A stretch of 64,000 nucleotides of DNA, taken from contig JBKBRC010000001.1 in assembly GCA_046292345.1 (NCBI GenBank), positions 1-64,000 of the forward strand. Direction: 5' to 3'. The stretch comes from JBKBRC01 sp046292345. GTDB lineage: Bacteria > Bacteroidota > Rhodothermia > Rhodothermales > Rubricoccaceae. The notes below the pieces were generated by a model. It had not been told where the DNA came from, ran no database searches, and saw only the letters and a program-made list of their open reading frames with translations. The position numbers and the translations under genes are program-made. Position 1 is the stretch's first letter; each line of letters opens with the position of its first letter. Below, one piece after another: positions 59,984 to 64,000 of the stretch.

Positions 59984-59990
59984 CAATCTA
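59984..59990 (-). promoter_or_regulatory. -7-type element TAGATTG upstream of the carbonic anhydrase gene
   Basis: The minus-strand TAGATTG lies 53 bp before the start and fits TAnnTT(G/C). Confidence 0.35.
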
Positions 59991-60010
59991 GCCAGGAGCA
60001 GCGCTGCGGC

Positions 60011-60044
60011 CCGGCCGACGTTCCGGGCCGGCCGACGTTCCGGG
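60011..60044. repeat. 17-bp tandem repeat, 2 copies, upstream of the carbonic anhydrase gene
   Basis: ccggccgacgttccggg occurs at 60011 and 60028 with no gap, between the divergent carbonic anhydrase and PHA-type genes, about 20 bp from the TAGATTG element. Confidence 0.9.
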
Positions 60045-60131
60045 CCCATCGGCGTGGCGGCGGGAATCCCCGGTCCCGCCCGAGCGTAGCACCCGGCCCC
60101 TCTCTCCGAACGCTTCCCCTGAGCACTTCCC

Positions 60132-60407
60132 TTGGCCGACATCACGATCTCTCGTCCCCACACTCGCCCCGTTGCTGAGCTCCGCGACGCCGTGGACGAC
60201 ATCGCCGCCTCGCTCGAGCGGCAGTTCGGCGTACGCAGCGAGCGACGCGGCGACGCCGTGCACGTCGAGGGCCGGGGCGTACGCGCCCGGCTGGCTGTCT
60301 ATCCGGACACCGTGCACGTGACCGCCACTCTGGGCCTCGTAGCGCGCCCGTTCCGCCGGGCGCTCGAGGCCGAGATCCAGCGCGAGCTCGACCGCCACGT
60401 CGGCTGA
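60132..60407 (+). CDS. Polyhydroxyalkanoic acid system family protein
   Basis: This is a 91-residue protein resembling the PHA_gran_rgn family found near polyhydroxyalkanoate granule genes: ADITISRPHTRPVAELRDAV, DIAASLERQFGVRSE and VEGRGVRARLAVYPDTVHVT, ending with a basic helix. The TTG at 60132 directly precedes the conserved start and no ATG fits. It opens a plus-strand run with EcsC and two helical paralogs, suggesting a granule or membrane-associated unit. No PHA synthase gene lies in the window. Confidence 0.7.
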   Translation: MADITISRPHTRPVAELRDAVDDIAASLERQFGVRSERRGDAVHVEGRGVRARLAVYPDTVHVTATLGLVARPFRRALEAEIQRELDRHVG

Positions 60408-60434
60408 CTGGCGTCCTTCTCTGACCCCACTCCC

Positions 60435-61133
60435 ATGCGCCGCTTCGTCCTCAACACCCTTTACCCGTTCGCCATCTCGGGGCTGCCGCTGCTCGGCACG
60501 CCGCAGGCGCTCGCGGCTGACATGCGCCGTACTGCCGGCGACCGCGCCGAGCAGGCGCAGCGCCTCGTCGCACGCCATATCGCCGCCTCCGGTACAGCCG
60601 GCTTCCTGAGCGGCCTCGGAGGGTTCTTCACCCTGCCGATCGTGCTGCCGGCCAACCTCGCCGGCGTGGCGCTCGTGCAGCTCCACATGGCCGCCTCCGT
60701 CGCGGCGCTCGCCGGCCTCGATCCCAAACGCCCCGACGTGAAGCGCCGCGTCGTAGACTGCCTCGTCGGCACGCGCCCGGCCGAGGACAACAGCCGCACG
60801 CGCGCCGCTGAAGACGAGGCCTTCGACCGCATCGGGCTCAAGCTGGCCGAGCGCGGGCTCAACTTCGTCCTCACCAACGCCATCGGCGCGGCTACGTGGG
60901 CTGGCAAGCGCGCCGCCGGACGCGTGCAGCGCCGCCTCGTGCGCGGCGTGCCCGTGCTGGGCGGCGTCATCGGCGCCGTCTCGGACGGCTACGTGACGCT
61001 CCAGGTTGCCCGTAACGCGTTCGACGCGTTCCTGGACGAAGGCGGCGAGGCGCAGGTCAAGGCCCTGCCGCCCTCCTCGGGGGACGGCCTGCCCGAAGAC
61101 GTCCCGGCCCCGCCGCGCCCGGCCTCGGCCTGA
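60435..61133 (+). CDS. EcsC family protein
   Basis: This is a 232-residue protein with the EcsC fold features: AQRLVARHIAASGTAGFLSG, a hydrophobic segment FFTLPIVLPANLAGVALVQL, and GLNFVLTNAIGAATWAGKRA with the final LGGVIGAVSDGYVTLQVARN. EcsC is encoded with the EcsAB transporter in Bacillus but is common alone; its function is unknown. Membrane association is likely. It starts 27 bp after the PHA-type gene, supporting an operon. Confidence 0.82.
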   Translation: MRRFVLNTLYPFAISGLPLLGTPQALAADMRRTAGDRAEQAQRLVARHIAASGTAGFLSGLGGFFTLPIVLPANLAGVALVQLHMAASVAALAGLDPKRPDVKRRVVDCLVGTRPAEDNSRTRAAEDEAFDRIGLKLAERGLNFVLTNAIGAATWAGKRAAGRVQRRLVRGVPVLGGVIGAVSDGYVTLQVARNAFDAFLDEGGEAQVKALPPSSGDGLPEDVPAPPRPASA

Positions 61134-61228
61134 CGCCCGCCAGGCCCGCCGGCGGCGGCTGCCCGCACCGCACGGCCCTCCCCCGCGTCTTCCCCTCGGG
61201 GACTGCACGCGCAGCCCCCCTCCTACGC

Positions 61229-61292
61229 CTTTCATGAACTTCACCTTTCATGAACTTCACCTTTCATGAACTTCACCTTTCATGAACTTCAT
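61229..61292 (+). repeat. 16-bp tandem repeat carrying start codons in rotating frames, 4 copies
   Basis: ctttcatgaacttcac begins at 61229, 61245, 61261 and 61277 (the last with a final T). Each copy contains ATG (61234, 61250, 61266, 61282). Because 16 is not a multiple of three, successive ATGs are in different frames. The first two open 11-codon frames (M-N-F-T-F-H-E-L-H-L-S) that stop at TGA overlapping the ATG two copies downstream. The last ATG starts the next gene. Confidence 0.97.
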
Positions 61293-61653
61293 TCCTGACC
61301 CCACGCACGCCGCCGCCCTCACGGCGACGACCGAGGCGCTCCAGCAGGGCGTTGAGAACGTGCCGCTCGCACGGGCGCTCGGACGCATCGCCGACTGGAA
61401 GCTCCAGATCGAGGCGACCGGCCGTGAAGACCTTGCACCGATCGCGCAGGGCCTCGGCCAGCTCCAGGATGCCCTCACGGGCGAAGGCCTCGACGCGCAG
61501 CGCATCGGGCAGCTGCTGGCCGATCTCGGCACGCAGACCGCCGCCGCAGAGGCCGGCGACGATGAGGTCCGCAACCGCCTCGAGCGGCTCGGCAACCTGC
61601 TCCGCCACGCCGGGCACGCCCTCGCCGGCAACGCCGCCGAACAGGCCCCCTGA
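61282..61653 (+). CDS. Helical protein, paralog of the next gene
   Basis: This is a 123-residue soluble, alpha-helical protein: LTATTEALQQGVENVPLARA, LGQLQDALTGEGLDAQRIGQ, LLADLGTQTAAAEAGDDEVR and a final ERLGNLLRHAGHALAG. The order of helices matches the protein from 61703, and both end L-E-R-L...A-L-x-G, so they are duplicates. No known family is certain; phasin-like helices are possible because of the PHA-type gene nearby. The start ATG is the last of four in a 16-bp tandem array, so translation may depend on the number of copies. Confidence 0.7.
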   Translation: MNFIPDPTHAAALTATTEALQQGVENVPLARALGRIADWKLQIEATGREDLAPIAQGLGQLQDALTGEGLDAQRIGQLLADLGTQTAAAEAGDDEVRNRLERLGNLLRHAGHALAGNAAEQAP

Positions 61654-61702
61654 CGCCTCCCAGCCGCCTGACGCTCTCATCCGCCCGCTCCAGACCCGCT
61701 CC

Positions 61703-62050
61703 ATGCTCACTACCCCCGCTGCACCGTCGCTCGACGAAACCGTCGCCGCCCTCGAGTCCGGCCCCACGGGCATGACGCCCTCGGCCGCACTTTCCGTGAT
61801 CGACCACTGGCGCACGGCCTGCGCCGGCGCGCACGACGCCGACCTGGGGGACGTCACGGCAGGGCTCGCGGACCTGCGCGCCCTCCTCACCGCCGACCGC
61901 CTCGACGGCCGCGCCATCGCCGAGACGCTCGCGCAACTGGCCGAGGCCACCGCGCGCGCCGCCAGCGCCGCCGCCGACGCCCGGGTCGCGCCGGCGCTCG
62001 AGCGCCTCGCAGCCGCGCTCGGCCGCGCCGCCTCTGCTCTGGGAGGCTGA
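61703..62050 (+). CDS. Helical protein, paralog of the previous gene
   Basis: This is a 115-residue alpha-helical protein: SLDETVAALESGPTGMTPSA, LADLRALLTADRLDGRAIAE, TLAQLAEATARAASAAADAR and a final LERLAAALGRAASALGG. It shares the helix order and C-terminal pattern of 61282-61653, separated by 49 bp, indicating tandem gene duplication and divergence. No signal peptide or membrane segment. Function unknown. The ATG at 61703 starts a sequence parallel to the paralog. Confidence 0.7.
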   Translation: MLTTPAAPSLDETVAALESGPTGMTPSAALSVIDHWRTACAGAHDADLGDVTAGLADLRALLTADRLDGRAIAETLAQLAEATARAASAAADARVAPALERLAAALGRAASALGG

Positions 62051-62092
62051 CCTCGCCTCCTTCCGCTACGCCACCCGACCAGAAAAAAAGCC

Positions 62093-62314
62093 ATGTCCGA
62101 CACGCCCCGCCCCGATCGCATCGCCGGCGTCTCCACATCTTCCGAGACGACTGCCGCCGGCACCGGCGACCCCCAGCTTCGCTCGGTCAACCTGACCGAG
62201 GACCGCAGCCCGGACGCGACGCGCTCCGGGCGTCCGGTCAACGTCAAGCTCAAGAATGTCAAGGGCATGCCCAGCGACGAGACGCCCGGCACGCCGCCCC
62301 ACCGGCCCAGGTGA
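62093..62314 (+). CDS. Small disordered hypothetical protein
   Basis: This is a 73-residue hydrophilic protein, rich in Ser, Thr, Pro, Asp and Arg (MSDTPRPDRIAGVSTSSETT, VNVKLKNVKGMPSDETP). It is probably disordered. An A-rich stretch (agaaaaaaagcc) lies right before the ATG, a favourable translation context in lineages without Shine-Dalgarno use. It follows the helical paralogs by 42 bp and may belong to the same transcript. No family recognised. Confidence 0.5.
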   Translation: MSDTPRPDRIAGVSTSSETTAAGTGDPQLRSVNLTEDRSPDATRSGRPVNVKLKNVKGMPSDETPGTPPHRPR

Positions 62315-62436
62315 CTGGCGCTGCCGCGCCCGGAGTTGACGGCTCCGAGCCGACGCCTGCGGCCGGGTCCTGCTACGGCAGACTCGGCCGCGTCTGGTCT
62401 GGCCCTCGCGTCGCGCCTTTTGCCTGCCGCGCCGCT

Positions 62437-62912
62437 ATGCCCGCCATCTTTGCCAGGCTCAACCCATAAAGGCCAGTCTCCCGTCTACGTCCTCGATGCC
62501 CCCGCGGCGTTCGAGCCCGTGCTGGCTGAAATGCCAGACACCGAGGTCCGCCGCGTGCTCGGGCCGGAGGACGAAGTGACGTTCACCCTCGCATTCGTGC
62601 ACACGCACGCCATCGCATTCGTGCACACGAAGGAAGCCGTCGACGTGGCCGCGACCGCCCTCACCGGCGCGGCTGGAGAGGACGCCGTGCCCCGGTTCGC
62701 CTACCCGAAGGCCTCGTCCAGACGTTACGCCTGCGCCTTCAACTGCGACACTGGCTGGGCAGCCCTCGGCGCAGCCGGTTACGAGGGTATGCGGCAGGTG
62801 GCCATCGACGAAGACTGGTCGGCGATCCGGCTCCAAGACGTGCGCTTCATCAGCCGGCCCACTCGGGCGCCGGAGCGGGCCGGCTCGGCCGAGGGCAAGC
62901 GTGGAGCGCTGA
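62437..62912 (+). pseudogene. DUF3052-like gene, apparently frameshifted
   Basis: The main body reads SPVYVLDAPAAFEPVLAEMP, VTFTLAFVHT, FAYPKASSRRYACAFN, TGWAALGAAGYEGMRQVAID and EDWSAIRLQDVRF, matching the pattern of DUF3052-like proteins. No ATG is in frame. The natural start MPAIFARLNP (ATG at 62437) is in another frame and hits TAA at 62467-62469, right where KGQSPVYV continues, so one extra base near 62463-62467 explains it. The body frame also lacks a stop and runs into mutS antisense, whereas a stop in another frame lies at 62910. A 24-bp duplication (62591-62629) inserts A-F-V-H-T-H-A-I. A sequencing error and a real pseudogene are both possible; a TTG at 62450 is an alternative start. 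Confidence 0.5.
62591..62629 (+). repeat. 24-bp in-frame direct repeat, 1.6 copies
   Basis: gcattcgtgcacacg is present at 62591 and 62615, spaced 24 bp, inserting eight residues (A-F-V-H-T-H-A-I) into a conserved strand of the DUF3052-like protein. Confidence 0.85.
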
Positions 62913-62951
62913 GACGGCCTCGGGTGAGACCCTGCCTCCGGCGCGGTGGCC

Positions 62952-64000
62952 TCAGGCGAGGCGCTTCAAATCCGAGAGGGCTACGAGCGCTTCGATGGGC
63001 GTCAGGCGTTCGGGGTCGAGCGCGCGGAGGCGCGCGAGCACGGCCTCGGCCGCCGGGTCGGGCGGCGGATCGGGCGGCGCCGGCGCGGCCGCGGGCGCGC
63101 CGACGGCCGACACGGGCGCGCGCGACGAGACGGGCATGGAGGTCGCGGCCAGTCCGTCGCCGCCGGCCACGCCCACCTCGGCCGCTACGTCATGCGTCTC
63201 GAGATGCGCCAGGACCTCTTTCGCCCGCGCGACAACCTCGGGCGGCAGGCCGGCCATGCGCGCCACCTCGATGCCGAACGAGTGGTCCGCCCCCCCTGGC
63301 GCGAGCGTCCGCAGAAACAGCACGCGCCCGCCTTGCTCCTGCACCTGCACGCGGAAGGGCCGCACGCGCGCCAGGTGCTCGGCGAGCGCGTTGAGCTCGT
63401 GGTAGTGCGTCGCAAAGAGCGTCCGCGCCCCGACGCGCTCGTGCAGGTGCTCGACGAGTGCCCACGCGATCGAGAGGCCGTCGAACGTGGACGTGCCGCG
63501 CCCGACTTCGTCGAGCAGGATGAGCGAACGCGCGGTCGCGTTGTTGAGGATGGCCGCGGTCTCGTTCATCTCGACGAGGAACGTGGACTCGCCCGCGGCC
63601 AGGTTGTCGCTCGCCCCGACGCGCGTGTAGAGCGCGTCCACCACGCCCACGTGCGCGCGCGCGGCCGGCACGAAGCTGCCCACCTGCGCCAGCAGCACGA
63701 TCAGCCCCGTCTGGCGCAGGATCACGCTCTTGCCCGCCATGTTGGGCCCGGTGATGAGCAGCACCTGCCCCTCCGCCGGTGCGTCCGCCGGTGCGTCCGC
63801 CGGTGCGTCCGCCGGTGCGTCCGCCGGTGCGTCCGCCGGTGCGTCNNNNNNNNNNNNNNNNNNNNNNNNNNNNNNNNNNNNNNNNNNNNNNNNNNNNNNN
63901 NNNNNNNNNNNNNNNNNNNNNNNNNNNNNNNNNNNNNNNNNNNNNCGTCCGCGGCGACGAGGCGGACCGAGTTGGGCACGAACTGCTCGCCGGCCGGCAG
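62952..64000 (-). CDS. mutS: DNA mismatch repair protein MutS (C-terminal part)
   Basis: This is the ATPase and C-terminal part of MutS, which recognises mismatches and licenses repair. The gene runs off the right edge. EQFVPNSVRLVAAD (right of the gap) leads into the Walker A ITGPNMAGKSVILRQTG, then DNLAAGESTFLVEMNETAAI, Walker B LILLDEVGRGTSTFDGL, and FATHYHELNALAEHL. The C-terminus is Ala/Pro-rich and ends LIPLQAL-like PIEALVALSDLKRLA. Between VRLVAAD and the Walker A strand sits an abnormal insert of at least six D-A-P-A units encoded by a 12-bp tandem repeat that also holds the assembly gap. Joining the flanks at the shared bases GACG keeps the frame. Confidence 0.95.
   Translation of the reverse strand, partial: AGRRAVRAQLGPPRRRGXXXXXXXXXXXXXXXXXXXXXXXXXXXXXXXXXXDAPADAPADAPADAPADAPADAPAEGQVLLITGPNMAGKSVILRQTGLIVLLAQVGSFVPAARAHVGVVDALYTRVGASDNLAAGESTFLVEMNETAAILNNATARSLILLDEVGRGTSTFDGLSIAWALVEHLHERVGARTLFATHYHELNALAEHLARVRPFRVQVQEQGGRVLFLRTLAPGGADHSFGIEVARMAGLPPEVVARAKEVLAHLETHDVAAEVGVAGGDGLAATSMPVSSRAPVSAVGAPAAAPAPPDPPPDPAAEAVLARLRALDPERLTPIEALVALSDLKRLA
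63781..63845 (-). repeat. 12-bp tandem repeat in mutS, at least 5.4 copies
   Basis: gcgtccgccggt occurs exactly at 63781, 63793, 63805, 63817 and 63829 and continues to the first N. It encodes D-A-P-A on the minus strand, directly before the Walker A region of MutS. The true copy number is unknown because of the gap. Confidence 0.95.
63846..63945. other. Assembly gap (100 N) inside mutS
   Basis: This is a fixed-length N run within the 12-bp repeat. The four bases cgtc are common to both edges (left end gcgtc, right start cgtccg), so little or no unique sequence may be missing. The DAPA array length is unresolved. Confidence 0.97.

Noticed and set aside
61229..61292. CRISPR-like array
   Set aside because: Units follow each other without spacers, are only 16 bp and contain start codons; the same holds for the other arrays, so they are tandem repeats and not CRISPR.
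62336..63394. Single 352-codon protein covering the DUF3052-like body and continuing over mutS
   Set aside because: The second half lies antisense to conserved mutS codons and is Arg/Ala-rich; the true end must be earlier.

Overview
This 64-kb window is very GC-rich bacterial DNA. It most likely comes from the Bacteroidota/Rhodothermota branch. The pointers are a SusC/SusD pair, a DUF4843 lipoprotein, a PorD-type (DUF4835) type IX secretion protein, an S46 peptidase, a bacterial geranylgeranylglyceryl-phosphate synthase, near absence of Shine-Dalgarno sites, and a recurring TAnnTT(G/C) element upstream of genes. The exact genus cannot be read from the sequence. No insertion sequence, prophage, CRISPR array or rRNA was seen. 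About fifty protein genes and five tRNA genes are supported. Two runs of exactly 100 N (29440-29539 and 63846-63945) are assembly gaps, and both sit inside short tandem repeats.

Layout. 1-731: minus-strand operon tRNA-Thr(TGT), tRNA-Tyr, tRNA-Gly, tRNA-Thr(GGT), tuf, with a TTGACA-N18-TAGCTT promoter. 728-4136: queA-ispD-ispF-dedA. 4157-6441: fumarylacetoacetase and an unknown partner. 6610-9015: TPR lipoprotein and a trans-sulfuration enzyme. 9182-13759: PorD, then a PorV-like barrel coupled to a helix-hairpin-helix outer-membrane protein. 13838-21420: zinc ribbon, EEP hydrolase, DUF3601-like protein, a TerB-like/acyl-CoA oxidase fusion, a c-type cytochrome lipoprotein, S46 peptidase and YceI. 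21594-29213: tRNA-Ser, YyaL-type protein, 3-methyladenine glycosylase, DUF2254 and alaS. 29308-34121: GGGP synthase and an operon VKOR-DsbA / glycerate kinase / MscS. 34516-45526: DUF5916 barrel, acyl-CoA carboxylase, CsbD-like, murA, MsbA-like ABC exporter, BamA/TamA-like barrel and an orphan TonB-plug lipoprotein. 45673-50660: SusC-SusD-DUF4843 operon. 50901-54959: four overlapping genes for a glycan or lipid-glycan pathway. 55079-59931: AP2-domain protein with a palindromic operator, gluconokinase, flotillin/NfeD pair and gamma-carbonic anhydrase. 60132-62314: a PHA-granule-type gene, EcsC and two paralogous helical proteins. 62437-64000: a disrupted DUF3052-like gene and the 3' part of mutS.

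The most striking property is not a single gene. Direct tandem repeats with 10-24 bp units sit at gene starts, gene ends and inside essential genes, in at least eighteen places. Where they lie in reading frames the unit is a multiple of three (12, 15, 18 or 24 bp). Between genes it is usually not (10, 13, 14, 16, 17 bp). Two arrays repeat the start codon itself: five in-frame ATGs at 10194-10265, and four ATGs in rotating frames at 61229-61292. Others lengthen the N-termini of IspD and GGGP synthase, insert a DAPA repeat next to the Walker A motif of MutS, or contain stop codons. This looks like a genome-wide, slippage-prone layer acting on translation starts and protein ends.
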